Of a stretch of 64,000 bases of DNA, positions 34,473 through 44,640 are shown one piece after another (within the stretch, counting starts at the first letter, position 1; every line of letters begins with the position of its first letter). The notes under the pieces were generated by a model. The model was not told the origin of the DNA and searched no databases. It saw only the letters and a list, made by a program, of their open reading frames with translations. This stretch comes from Anastrepha obliqua (taxonomy: Eukaryota > Arthropoda > Insecta > Diptera > Tephritidae): contig NC_072892.1 of assembly GCF_027943255.1 (NCBI RefSeq), positions 121,847,792 through 121,911,791 on the forward strand, read 5' to 3'. The position numbers and the translations under genes are program-made.

Positions 34473-34948
34473 AAGGGTGTTTCAAGAGTAGCGCCTAAAT
34501 GTTAGTAGTGAATATTTCAATTTTTCATGTTAGAGCATTAAGTTAAAAATAATTGAAACTTGTTGTGAAAATTGTCGGTCCTTAAGATCAACCTTTAGCA
34601 AAATTTGGCTTTTTTTGGTGAACAAATTTCAAAAAACTGGTTCTGTTGAGGATAGAAAAATGACTGCCAGACCAAAAACTAGACTTTATGTTTGATAATA
34701 TTGCTGCTGTTGCGCAAAGCGTTGCTGAATAACCTTCAACATCGATATCTTGACATTCTCAATTATTAGGCATTCTCGAATCGATTGTTTGGCGGATTTT
34801 ACCTATAAGCGTGATAATGGTGGGCCTTTAAATGATGTAATTTTTCACATAAACGAGAAATTGTTAAGAGTCGTATTTTAAACAAAATTAGTTACACCTG
34901 AAAGAATAAAATTTTTTATTTTAATCTAAGGCGCGTCTTTAGAAAGTT
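34473..34948 (+). mobile_element. internally deleted DD41D/Tc1-like MITE, copy 3
   Basis: TIR-like ends 'gcgcctaaatgttagtag' and 'aatctaaggcgcgtc'. N-terminal transposase remnants ('aaaaactggttctgttgagg') lead directly to the C-terminal 'ggtgggcctttaaatgat'. It abuts the left end of the Tc3-like element. Confidence 0.6.
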
Positions 34949-35183
34949 GCGTTTCATAATCATAAGACACCCTTAATTCTTCAAAGTAATTTAAGTTGTA
35001 GATATCAGAGGAAAATAAAAATTGTATACATCGATTAAAGTAACAGAAGTTTTCTGTTTCATTACAGAATTTAGAAATTTTTTTAATACATAAAGAAATT
35101 TTTTATCAAAAACGTATTTCCAGGCGTTTCAAAATGATAAGACACTGTTTAATTAAAGTGATCATTTAATAGGACTATGAATA

Positions 35184-36438
35184 AGTTCGTGCGGTTTTAC
35201 AACAGATGGCGTAACTTGATTATTATTCCATCGATCCACATTTCCAAACATTCATTGGAGAGCTACTGTCGTAAGGCACAAACGTCAGTATAAGTTTTTT
35301 ATTTGAAGCGTAAACAACAATATTTTTACCACACTTGAAAATGTCGAATTTCGTGCCAAATAATGTGTTTTTGCGGGGAATTCTTCTTCATTATTTTAAT
35401 ATGAAGAAAAAAGCAGCCGAAAGTCATCGTATCTTGGTGGAAGTTTATGGTGAGCATGCTCTAGCTGAGCGAACGTGCCAGAAGTGGTTTGCACGCTTTA
35501 AAAGTGGTGATTTTGGCTTGGAAGACGAAGAACGCGAGGGTGCGCCGCCAAAGTTCATGGATACCGAATTGGAGGAATTGCTCGATCAAGATCCGGCTCA
35601 AACGCAAGAAGAGGTTGCAAAAACTTTGGGAGTTGATCAATCAACCATTTCCAAACGTTTAAAAGCCATGGGAATGATCCGAAAGGTAGGCCATTGGGTG
35701 CCGTATGAATTGAAGCCAAGAGACGTTGAACGCCGTTTTATGGCATGCGAACAACTGCTTCAACGGCACAAAAGAAAGGGTTTTTTGCATCGAATTGTGA
35801 CTGGCGATGAAAAGTGGGTCCATTACGACAATCCAAAACGTCGGGCAACGTATGGATACCCTGGCCATGCTTCAACATCGACGTCGGCGCAGAATATTCA
35901 TGGCCTGAAGGTTATGCTGTGTATCTGGTGGGACCAGCTGGGTGTTGTGTATTATGAGCTACTGAAACCGAATGAAACGATTACGGGGGATGTCTACCGA
36001 CGACAATTGATGCGTTTGAGCCGAGCACTGCGAGAAAAACGGCCGCAATACGCCGATAGACACGACAAAGTTATTTTGCAACATGACAATGCTCGGCCAC
36101 ATGTTGCACAAGTGGTCAAAACATACTTAGAAACGCTCAAATGGGATGTCCTACCCCACCCGCCGTATAGTCCAGACCTTGCGCCATCCGATTACTATCT
36201 CTTCCGATCGATGCAACATGGCCTGGCTGACCAGCACTTCCGTAATTACGATGAAGTCAAAAAATGGATCGATTCGTGGATTGCGGCAAAACCGACCGAA
36301 TTTTTCACAAAGGGAATCCGTGAATTGCCAGAAAGATGGGAAAAAGTAGTAGTAAGCGATGGACAATACTTTGAATATTAAATTTGTAACCATTTTACGT
36401 CAATAAAGTTTCAAATTTCGAAAAAAACCGCACGAACT
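35184..36438 (+). mobile_element. full-length mauritiana-subfamily mariner, copy B
   Basis: A 1255-bp element, TIRs 'agttcgtgcggtttt' and its inverse, TA at 35182-35183 and 36439-36440. It sits in the left end of the Tc3-like element. The bases around the TA, 'ggactatgaa' and 'ttcatagtcc', are exact inverses. Confidence 0.94.
35341..36381 (+). CDS. mariner transposase, copy B
   Basis: 346-aa DD34D transposase identical to copy A except Glu90 for Lys90. The ATG at 35341 gives MSNFVPNN as in Mos1. N-terminal HTH pair (residues 1-110 approximately), linker WVPYEL, then Asp156 in TGDEKWVHYD, Asp249 in HDNARPH and Asp284 in SPDLAPSDYYLF, and the usual C-terminus ELPERWEKVV. Full length for the subfamily (Mos1 is 345 aa). 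The 3' UTR is short and carries AATAAA at about 36401, before the right TIR. The transposase looks intact; activity is not shown. Confidence 0.94.
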   Translation: MSNFVPNNVFLRGILLHYFNMKKKAAESHRILVEVYGEHALAERTCQKWFARFKSGDFGLEDEEREGAPPKFMDTELEELLDQDPAQTQEEVAKTLGVDQSTISKRLKAMGMIRKVGHWVPYELKPRDVERRFMACEQLLQRHKRKGFLHRIVTGDEKWVHYDNPKRRATYGYPGHASTSTSAQNIHGLKVMLCIWWDQLGVVYYELLKPNETITGDVYRRQLMRLSRALREKRPQYADRHDKVILQHDNARPHVAQVVKTYLETLKWDVLPHPPYSPDLAPSDYYLFRSMQHGLADQHFRNYDEVKKWIDSWIAAKPTEFFTKGIRELPERWEKVVVSDGQYFEY

Positions 36439-36519
36439 TATTCATAGTCCATTAACAAAAGTATACTTTTTTCGATTTTTTTTCTGTTGTCTAGAATATT
36501 TTAGTATTCTATGTCAACA

Positions 36520-36625
36520 TTTGTGGACCAACATCAAGACGCACACCACAAATAGGAGGAGGAGCTCGGCCAAACACCCAAAAAGGGTGTACGCGCCAAT
36601 TATATACAGTTATATGCATATATGT
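36520..36625 (+). mobile_element. SINE tail fragment
   Basis: From 'tgtggaccaacatcaagacg' to 'gtgtacgcgccaattata' plus an AT tail; nested in the Tc3-like element. Confidence 0.75.
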
Positions 36626-37899
36626 AAGCATTATTTGCTTAACGACACAAAATAACCTTTTTTTCATCGATTCTGCTAACTTTTAAGTAAATTTACATCT
36701 AGAGAAGCCCATTCTGCTTTAATTGCCGCTTTAAGCTCGTTGGTGTTGTCAACTTGGCGATTTTGTTGGCGTAAACTCTTCTGACTAATACACCCCAAAT
36801 GTTTTCTATTGGGTTTAGATCCGGAGAACACGCCGGTCAGTCCATAGTTTCTATGGAACAATCGGTCAAATACTGCCTTGTTTCCCTGCTTACGTGGATT
36901 CAGGCGTTGTCTTGCAGAGAAACGAAGGGCACCTCCCGATTATCCTGAATAAAAGGAAGGATACTATTTTCAAAACATTTTTGTAGTCCCCACTATTCAT
37001 TCGCGATGATGTAAACTGTTCATCAAGAGTAACTTTCGATGTAAATGCACCGCAAACCATAACAGAACATCCACCGTTGCGCTTGGAAAATAAGAGCCCC
37101 CACTTGCGCAAATCTCTCCAATAATTTAAAAAACCATGGGGTCCATCAAGGTTCTATTTTTTCATCCGAAAATATAACCTTTTTAAAAAATAATATAAAA
37201 TTGGGCAACATTGAAAATATTCCAAATATCTTACTGTGTCCCAGTTGATGTCTAGGTGTTTTTCTGCAAACTGAAGACGCGCCAGCTTGCGCGTGTTTTT
37301 TATTGCAATTTTAAATGATTGCACCTCTGTAATGTGCGCCAAACTGTTGTTTTTGAAACCTTATTTTGAACAACAGCGGCCAAGTTGGCGCAAGTCTTAG
37401 TCGAGTTAGAAGCTTTTCTTATGATTACTCGCTGTTTTCGACTTAATAGTGATAATTTTCTTCCAACGGGCTTCAAAATTTTGTAAATCTCAGGACTCCG
37501 TAAAAAATTCCGGATAACACAACGACTTCTGCCTGTTTTTTTTTTGCAATTAATTTCATTGACAAGCCTGAATCCTTGTAGGCTAAAATTTTTGACCGCT
37601 CTTCTTGTGCTAATATTGAACCCCCTGACATTTTAGGTTAAATTGAATAAAATTATAATTAAAGTCATCCAAAACAACAATCAGCACTTTCTATCTCTTC
37701 AGAAGCTTATTTTCGACTAGTGTCTTATCGTTATGAAACGGCGAAAAGACTAGCAAAAGTGCAACTTCTTGGAAAAAGTTAAAGGTTCTACAAAATAGAG
37801 TGAGCTTTTGCACCAGAAACAATTGATGGAAGTCTTAAGTCTATAACTGTTAAAAGGACGCCAAGTAACCAGAGGTGTCTTATGATTATGAAACGCACC

Positions 37900-38399
37900 T
37901 TATGTATGCATGTAAGTTGGTATGGGTTTGCCAATGTAAAAGTCGTATCTTATTGATTATGCGAGGGTGGGATAATAAATCTCTGAAAACTGATACAAGA
38001 AGACACTTTTTTAGCAACAAAAAAGTTTTATTTTTTAACGCAGTTTCCATATTAACTTGATATACTTTCTCTACCGTGCATTTAATGTTTCGATTCTCTT
38101 CAAACAATATACGAGTATGGTTTTTCGTTGTCCCGAAATAGTGCTTATTTCAACGATTTCAATTCAATTTCAACGATATTTGATTCGAACAAAATTTCTA
38201 ACCAGCATCAATGTCTTTATCGGAAAGACGAAATCATCACAGGGGGTAAACTTGCATAATATAGTGGATGAGGTAGCAATTCTTAACCTTATTGAAACAA
38301 GTTGGCCTTAGTGAGTGCGAAATAGAATTTTTTTCATTACGAAAAGTCATCGGTCTTCCTACAAATCAGCATCGAATATCTAATAAGTCTGCACAACAT
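37900..38399. other. no gene recognised
   Basis: AT-rich; no repeat or coding pattern recognised. Confidence 0.35.
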
Positions 38400-38830
38400 G
38401 CGTGAGTAATTACTTTATTTTACCCCATGTAATCCATGCGAATATCATCACATGTCGCCATGATCTTGCTTGCCAACGGACCCTCTTTGATCTTCTTCAA
38501 TTTGGATTCACCACGAGAAATAAACTTTCTCTCCTGTTTCTTGGTTTCTGTTGTATTTTGGTAAATGTATATTTCTTTCATGGTTACGAAACTGTGCAAA
38601 ACCTCCTACAGCTCCCGGTTGAGCTTCATCAAACACTTCTTTGAAGTTGCCAAATTTTAGCATATCCAAATATTTTTGCAAAACTAAAATCACCAACCCA
38701 CGTGATATGACTTTAGCGTCTTCAAGTTCGAACTGATTGCCCAATTGCATATTGTGAATTTTATCGTTCATTTCTGCATCGTAACTTTTGCTGGTACGAC
38801 CGCACTAAAATTGACAAGATCAGGGGTGGG
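38400..38830 (-). pseudogene. mariner relic
   Basis: Antisense text from the second HTH (MNDKIHNMQLGNQFELEDAK, then LVLQKYLDM) to a block before the catalytic core (SWESKLKKIKEGPLASKIMA after a frameshift). Catalytic residues absent. Confidence 0.5.
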
Positions 38831-39424
38831 TATTCCCAATCATTGGCGAAGGATCCCTTAGTATCATACTTCACAAGTGCCTTAGCAATTTTTTTGATTT
38901 GAGTGAAATTTTTTTGCGCGAAAAATATCGAGCGCACGAAATTTACTTTTTCACATTTTTGTGCCTGTTGGAAATGTCTGCCATGTATGCGGTTAGGTTA
39001 GTTTAGGTTTTTGTGGCAGTCGGTTTAGAATAGCCAACTCCCTTAGACCAAGCACATAGGTCTGTTGTGGTACCACTGTGTAACACGGAAACTTTAGTGT
39101 TTATTTATCATGGAAGAATTTAGACGTTCTTATGAAGCGTGGGATAGGTTTTATCCGAACACCGGATAGTTACGTAAGAGAGTCAAAATAGTCAAAAGTG
39201 TATTTTCTTAACAACTTTGATCTACTCCTAGCTAAGGCTGACCAATTACAGAGGAAGTTGTTCTACTATTTCTTCTGCCTACTTCTGCAGTATTCATGAG
39301 AAAGTACTTCCAGCCTAGAAGAGTGTCTATCAGACATTGACCGGTGACACAAGTCACGACCTTCGAGATGTTCTATCTTGAGAGGTTAAGCAAATCTCCT
39401 GACCTTTTCTTATCTAACGGGTAA

Positions 39425-40705
39425 TGTTTTAGCTATTATCTTTTTAAGCAGTTGGTTTAAACAGCTGACGCACATTTCGTGTTTTGTTTCACTGTCAAAC
39501 ATCTTCAGTTTGGTCTATAATTTAACCATGAATCGTTTTACAAACGAACAACGCTTGCAAATCATTGAATTTTATTATAAAAATGCGTGTTCTGTTAAGA
39601 AAGTTTATCAGGCGCTTCTTCCATTTTATGGCCAGTTTAATCGACCCACTGAAGCGGCTATTCGAGCTATTGTGACTAAATTTAGAATCAAATTTACATT
39701 ATTGGACATCAAACCACCAACACGCTTACGTAGAGTGCGAACTGAAGAATATATCGCAGCTGTATCGGCCAGTGTTAATGATGACCATCAATTATCGATT
39801 CGTTGCCGTTCGCAGCAATTGGGCCTCTGCTACTCAACAACGTGGAAAATTTTGCGAAAGAATTTAGGTGTGAAGCCTTTCAAAATACAGCTGGTGCAAG
39901 AATTGAAGCCGAACGACCTACTGCAATGCAGAATTTTTGGTGAGTGGGCTCTTAGAAAGTTGGCCGAAGATCCACTTTTTTATCGAAGAATTGGGTTCAG
40001 CGACAAAGCTCATTTTTGGATCAATGGGTACGTAAATAAGCAGAATTGTCGATTTTGGAGTGAAGAACAGCCAGAAGAATTGCAAGAGCTACCAATGTAT
40101 CAAGAAAAGGTCACAGTTTGGTGCGGTTTATGGGCTGGAGGTATCATTGGACCGTACTTCTTCAAAGATGCTGCGAATCGTAACGTAACTGTGAATGGTG
40201 AGCGCTACCGTGAAATGATATCCAACTTTTTTTTGCCCGAAATGCAAGAGCTTGACTTGCATGACATGTGGTTTCAGCAAGACGGTGCCACATGCCACAC
40301 AGCACTCGTAACAATGGACTTGTTGAGAGGCGAGTTCGGTGAACATTTTATTTCTCGTTCGGGACCTGTCAATTGGCCACCCAGATCGTGCGACATAACG
40401 CCTTTAGATTATTTTTTGTGGGGCTATGTTAAAGCTCATGTCTATTCACACAAGCCTGCTTCAATTAACGATTTGGAAGACAACATTAAAGCATTTATAT
40501 GTGAGATACCGGCCGAAACATTGGAAAGAGGATGCCAAAATTGGACTAAGCGGATGGACCATTTGAAGCGCAGTCGCGGTCAACATTTGCATGAAATAAT
40601 CTTCAAATATTAAATTATATGTACTATCGATTTTAATAAAAATTTAATGCATTTTTCTGAATTTTACGTGTGTTTTTTTGAAAAACTTTCCTACAGCTCT
40701 TAAAA
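39425..40705 (+). mobile_element. DD41D (rosa-like) transposon
   Basis: Intact transposase ORF bounded by LINE sequence on both sides. The right end reads inward 'gagctgtaggaaagtttttc'; a weakly similar left end 'tagctattatctttttaa' is at about 39430. The exact ends and the TA duplication are uncertain. Confidence 0.65.
39528..40613 (+). CDS. DD41D transposase (rosa-like)
   Basis: 361-aa Tc1/mariner-superfamily transposase. The ATG at 39528 (MNRFTNEQRLQIIEFYYKNA) is preferred; the frame opens six codons earlier without an ATG. The N-terminal HTH (residues 1-60) and a second HTH (SIRCRSQQLGLCYSTTWKIL) bind DNA. Catalytic Asp159 (GFSDKAHFW), Asp252 (FQQDGATCH) and Asp294 (CDITPLDYF) give 41 residues between the last two acidic residues, the spacing of the rosa group described from Ceratitis. 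It ends in RGQHLHEIIFKY. No stops or frameshifts, so it may be functional. Assignment to rosa rests on spacing and remembered family motifs, not on a search. Confidence 0.85.
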   Translation: MNRFTNEQRLQIIEFYYKNACSVKKVYQALLPFYGQFNRPTEAAIRAIVTKFRIKFTLLDIKPPTRLRRVRTEEYIAAVSASVNDDHQLSIRCRSQQLGLCYSTTWKILRKNLGVKPFKIQLVQELKPNDLLQCRIFGEWALRKLAEDPLFYRRIGFSDKAHFWINGYVNKQNCRFWSEEQPEELQELPMYQEKVTVWCGLWAGGIIGPYFFKDAANRNVTVNGERYREMISNFFLPEMQELDLHDMWFQQDGATCHTALVTMDLLRGEFGEHFISRSGPVNWPPRSCDITPLDYFLWGYVKAHVYSHKPASINDLEDNIKAFICEIPAETLERGCQNWTKRMDHLKRSRGQHLHEIIFKY

Positions 40706-41480
40706 AATCATCCACGACCAAATTAGCCTGGTTGTAACACAGGTATTTTCTTCTCTCCATGACCTATTGGCCTGCTGGAGAATATATTTTTTTATCTTTA
40801 ATTTGCAAGTAGCCATAGGAATTCCAATATTCTCTCTTTTTTCAAGCAGTAAAAATTTAGTACTTTTTCTGGCTAGCTCATCAGCCTTGCAATTTCCTTC
40901 AGCCATATAAGGCTGACCTTCAAGACGGTGCTAATATCATTTAGAACTGCCAAGCATTTCTGAGGAACCTTTCATCTTAGTATAACTGCATTTCTTAGTA
41001 TAACTGCAACCATTGATTTTATGGACGCCTGACTGTTCGAGAAGATATTTATCGTAGTTTTTTTACGGAGTATGTGTTAAGTGTGTATACGGTTGCCTCC
41101 TTTATGGCTAAGACTTCTGCCTGGTAGACGCTACAGTAGTGCGGAAGTCGGGCCGATAATTCTTATTCTGAATCTTTTGAAAAAAACTCCATAGCCTACT
41201 TTATTTTCTAGCTTGGTCTAAGCTCCGAAGCGGCAGCCACGTATTTTGCTACCAGATTTAGAGCAGGCAAGTTGACTAGCACCTGGAGCGTTTCATTTGG
41301 GGTAGTTCTTATAGCGCCGGAGATGCAAACAAACTCAGTTCTTTGGACCTTGCTCAGCAGTATCGTATATCTTGCCTTTTGAGTTGACGGCCACCACACA
41401 AGTCTTCCATATAGCAAAATGGCCGAACTATCGAAGTGTAGGGCGAGTGTGTAATACGAGGTGTTAGTCCCCATTTGATT

Positions 41481-42599
41481 CCGACCGTTTCAATATACAT
41501 AGGGTTGGTAGATTCAATATGTGGTAGATCATATAAAAATTGCGGTGAGTTGTTGTAAAAGATACTTACTGACAAGCGAAATGTTACATTCGGATTGGCA
41601 ACATCAACCATACTAATGTTTGGGCACTTATTGGCCCACCCTCGTAAATCGAAATCCGTATTTATATGAATGTAAATGAAAAAAAAACACCTACAAACTG
41701 CGTATGCCATGCATTAACATGGACAAATATGCAGTTTTTTATTCAAAATTTTGTCACGATATAAATTTTAAATATTCCCCAAAAAATATTTAATCGTTTT
41801 CCTTATCTTAGCTATAATGCGCCATATCCTAAAATGATGATTAAAACGTCAGGCCTCAAGATTATTACGTGCCATTAAAAGCAAACATGGGCAGTATGTT
41901 AATGCATGCACGTACCCACATTGATAAATACTTATGTATGTCTGTGTGGATACTCACGAAATTATGATGAATGTATGTATGTATGTATGTATGTACATAG
42001 GAAGGCATGAATGTAAATTTGTGTTGGGCCCTACGCAGGCATGAAGTCAGTTAAAGAAAGGACTTAAACATTATTTCTACTTGAAATTATGATAAAGATT
42101 TCAATTCGTTTCTTTTCTTGCATAATACAAAGAAATAAATGCACAATCATTCCGTTCTTGACATTTTTGATGCTTAGCCTGTCAGAATTGTGTAGATAAC
42201 AATTTTGTTTGGAAAAGTCTTATGGTTGATTTGCATGGATGACTCAATTCATATGCTGTATGAATTATTCTATAAAGGAGGTGAAAACTCAATACAGAAA
42301 AGAACGGAATAGGCAGTTTTAGTGAACATCTTTGCTTTACGAGTTTATTTGGACGCGCTGATTCGCACTAAGACGGTTCATATGTACTCGGAATTTATAT
42401 TAACCACTTAAAACGAAAGATACTGATGGGTGGTCCATATATTCCAAAAATTTGTATTTCTCATCCCATTTCGTTTATATTTGAAATAATTTTTAACTCC
42501 TGAATAATAAGAAACGGGCGCACTAGATTTCGCTAAAGCGATATATAATAATTGTAGTAATGATGTGATTAAGTTATTCAGGATTTTCAAGTAGTAATA
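41481..42599. other. no gene; microsatellite
   Basis: Holds a (GTAT)5 tract at about 41970-41993 and otherwise AT-rich DNA. An ORF at 41354-41710 is partly the LINE above. Confidence 0.45.
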
Positions 42600-42875
42600 A
42601 TAATAATAATTGTTCGCCAAGTTAGAAAGTCTTGCAGTCCACTCTCTTGTTCTTAGCTGGCCTAGATCGTATCTGGAAAACAGAAAACTGGTTGATAAAA
42701 TTAATAACAGTAACTCTCGTGCGATTTTAGTGAATTCTGTTGTACCCGAAGGTAGCCATTTAGGCTCATTGCTTTTAACAATATTCCTTAACGATATCAT
42801 AGAAGCTTTTAATTTTGCCTAATGTTTACTCTACCGCGACGATCTCAAGCTATACCATCCCATAAGAAGTTTTGT
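42600..42875 (+). mobile_element. Jockey-like LINE RT fragment
   Basis: Frame LVLSWPRSYLENRKLVDKIN, VVPEGSHLGSLLLTIFLNDI, then CLLYRDDLKLYHPIRS (the YADD motif is YRDD). Preceded by an AAT repeat. Confidence 0.7.
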
Positions 42876-42900
42876 CAATTATATATTCGACGTTGCTGTT

Positions 42901-44194
42901 ATTATTATTATTAGAAGGCCATTACGCACTGCGACCAGAATTGATCTATTGTGAAGGCCTATTTTGTAACCCTAGAGTTTTAGGCTTTTTAGAAATTTTA
43001 GCACAGTTTTGGGTTTGTTGTTCCAAAGATTGCATGGAGATACTACGGTACCACCAAGGTGGTGAAGTCTTTGTCTGCCCAACGCAGGACATTCACAAAG
43101 CACATGTTCTGAGCTTTCTATGTCCATTTCGCAAAAGCGGCAGACATTGGTCTCGGATAGACCAATATTATTTAGATGGTACCTCAGGCTGCAGTGACCT
43201 GTAAGGTATCCAGTTAAAAGACGCAGATCTACTCTGTTTAGTGAGAGAAGTTTGTCAGATATTCCTTTGTTGGGACTTATGAATAGTTTAGCTTGACGCT
43301 GACCGGCACAGTTTAGCCAGTGTGCGGCAAGTTTTCTTTCTTCCCATTTCCTAAGGAATTCATTTATGTGGCCTTTTGTTAGTCCACAGAAAGGCTCAGG
43401 ACCAGTAAGTTGCATATTTGCTCCTTGTTTTGCAAGGTCATCAGCCATTTCATTTCCCTCATGTCCTTCATGTCCCGGAATCCAACATAGTGTTACTGTG
43501 TTGAGGTTTCCTAACGTATTTAGAAGGTTTAGGCAATCATTTACCAATTTAGAGGTGATAGTTGTTGATAGAAGGGCTTTTAGAGCCGCTTGGCTATCTG
43601 AAAGTATGTAGATGTGAGTACCTCTCATTTTCCTTCTAAGGCATTCTCTCACACATATTTCGATGGCATGTATTTCTGCCTGGAATATAGTTGGGTAGGA
43701 TCCCATCGGAATCGATTTTTTGAATTTGGGCCCATTGATTCCTGCCCCTGTTCTACCATTTTCCAATTTGGACCCATCAGTAAACCATAGCTGGGAGCCA
43801 GGTCTGAAAGTGATAGAGTTAGTTCTCCAGTCTGTTCGTTCATTGATTATAACTTGGAAGTTCCTGAAGAGTATTGGTTTGGGTGATAGTATATCATCCC
43901 TATGAAGAATGGGACTGTGTAGGAAGTCTTCTAAGATCTTTAAATGTCCTTTCATATTCCCACTTTTAAGTTCAGATATACCTTTTAGTCTTAAGGCACT
44001 CGAGCGAGCTTCCCTTTCAATTAGAATTGGAAGCGGTGGTATGTTCAGGAGCACACCCAATGCATCCGTGCGACACGTTTTCATAGCCCCTGTAATGCCA
44101 ACACATACCAGGCGATGCAGTTTGCTTAATTCGTTTGCCGCCTTTCTTTGCTTGACCTTGGGCCACCATGCTAAAGATGCATAGGTGACTATGG
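42901..44194 (-). mobile_element. 5'-truncated RNase H LINE with 12-bp target duplication
   Basis: 1294-bp insertion flanked by 'gacgttgctgtt' (42889-42900 and 44195-44206). On the - strand it ends in an AAT repeat, like I-type LINEs. It carries the C-terminal ORF2 reading frame described below. Confidence 0.85.
42972..44194 (-). CDS. LINE ORF2 C-terminus: RNase H and zinc-knuckle
   Basis: Open for about 407 codons from the truncation point. The RT-RNase H linker (VTYASLAWWPKVKQRKAANE, VCVGITGAMKTCRTDALGVL) is followed by ribonuclease H with TDGSKLENG (Asp), FQAEIHAIE (Glu), LSDSQAAL (Asp) and WIPGHEGHEGNEMADDLA (His/Asp), then a CxxC-H-C finger (CRFCEMDIESSEHVLCECP). No start codon of its own: this is the uninterrupted end of a polyprotein truncated on insertion. 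Family: RNase H-bearing I/R1/LOA group; finer placement not attempted. The lack of stops suggests a fairly young insertion. Confidence 0.8.
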
Positions 44195-44640
44195 GACGTT
44201 GCTGTTTACAATCTCTTCCCACCTCTTGACCAATTTGTTGATGCCGTTCCACCAAAAATCACCTGGTCTGGTAGCAAAGAATTTTTTGAGCCAGGTTTTA
44301 CGGACCTCCTCGTTATCGAAGGTCCTTCATATGGTGTGACAGGGAACGGAAAAGTGGGTAATCGGTTGGTGCAAGGTTCTGAGAATTCATTTTTCCACCA
44401 ATTCACGACTATTCTTCTTCTAAAGTGATTTGAAACGTTCTCCATTGACTTCAGAAGGTCTAGCGCTGCGGGACGTGTCATCTACGTCAAAGTCGCCATT
44501 TTTGAACCCGCCTATGACACCGTCTCCATACACGTCGCATATGTCGCGGACTGCTTCGGTAGCTTTTTGACCATGATGAAAAGCAAAGAAGAGCAGGTGT
44601 CGAAAATATTGATTTTTGCCTCCTGGATATTCCATTTCTA

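Larger units (their letters stand above)
34949..37896 (-). mobile_element. Tc3-like transposon with IR/DR ends, split by mariner
   Basis: Outer repeats 'gcgtttcataatcataagac' (34949) and its exact inverse (ends 37896), plus inner copies at 35124-35145 (inverse orientation to 37720-37740), give the double inverted/direct repeat layout known from some Tc1 elements. The transposase relic is on the - strand: about 37635 (SGGSILAQEERSKILAYKDS), MVCGAFTSKVTLDEQFTSSRM near 37050, and a frameshifted C-terminus near 36750-36850 (LNPIENIWG-type). Without the mariner it is about 1.7 kb. Dead. Confidence 0.7.
39000..41480 (-). mobile_element. RNase H LINE relic split by DD41D element
   Basis: On the - strand 41474-41210 encodes the RT/RNase H linker (ILLYGRLVWWPST; VCISGAIRTTPNETLQVLVN), about 41190-40712 a decayed RNase H (QAEVLAIKEA; GNCKADELARKS) and its tail to TRLIW. 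The frame resumes beyond the DD41D element at 39430-39290 (DKKRSGDLLNLSR; KVVTCVTGQCLIDT). The left end, 39000-39110, is a common fly LINE terminus ('ggttagtttaggttttt'). Confidence 0.65.
42876..44640 (-). pseudogene. internally deleted mariner, split by a LINE
   Basis: Antisense N-terminus at 44635-44430 (YFRHLLFFAFHHGQKATEAV, CDVYGDGVI, FKNGDFDVDD) is followed by the C-terminus (TWLKKFFATRPGDF, INKLVKRWEEIVNSNV). After the LINE (42901-44194) it finishes EYIIDKTSYG. The catalytic core is deleted. Confidence 0.65.
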
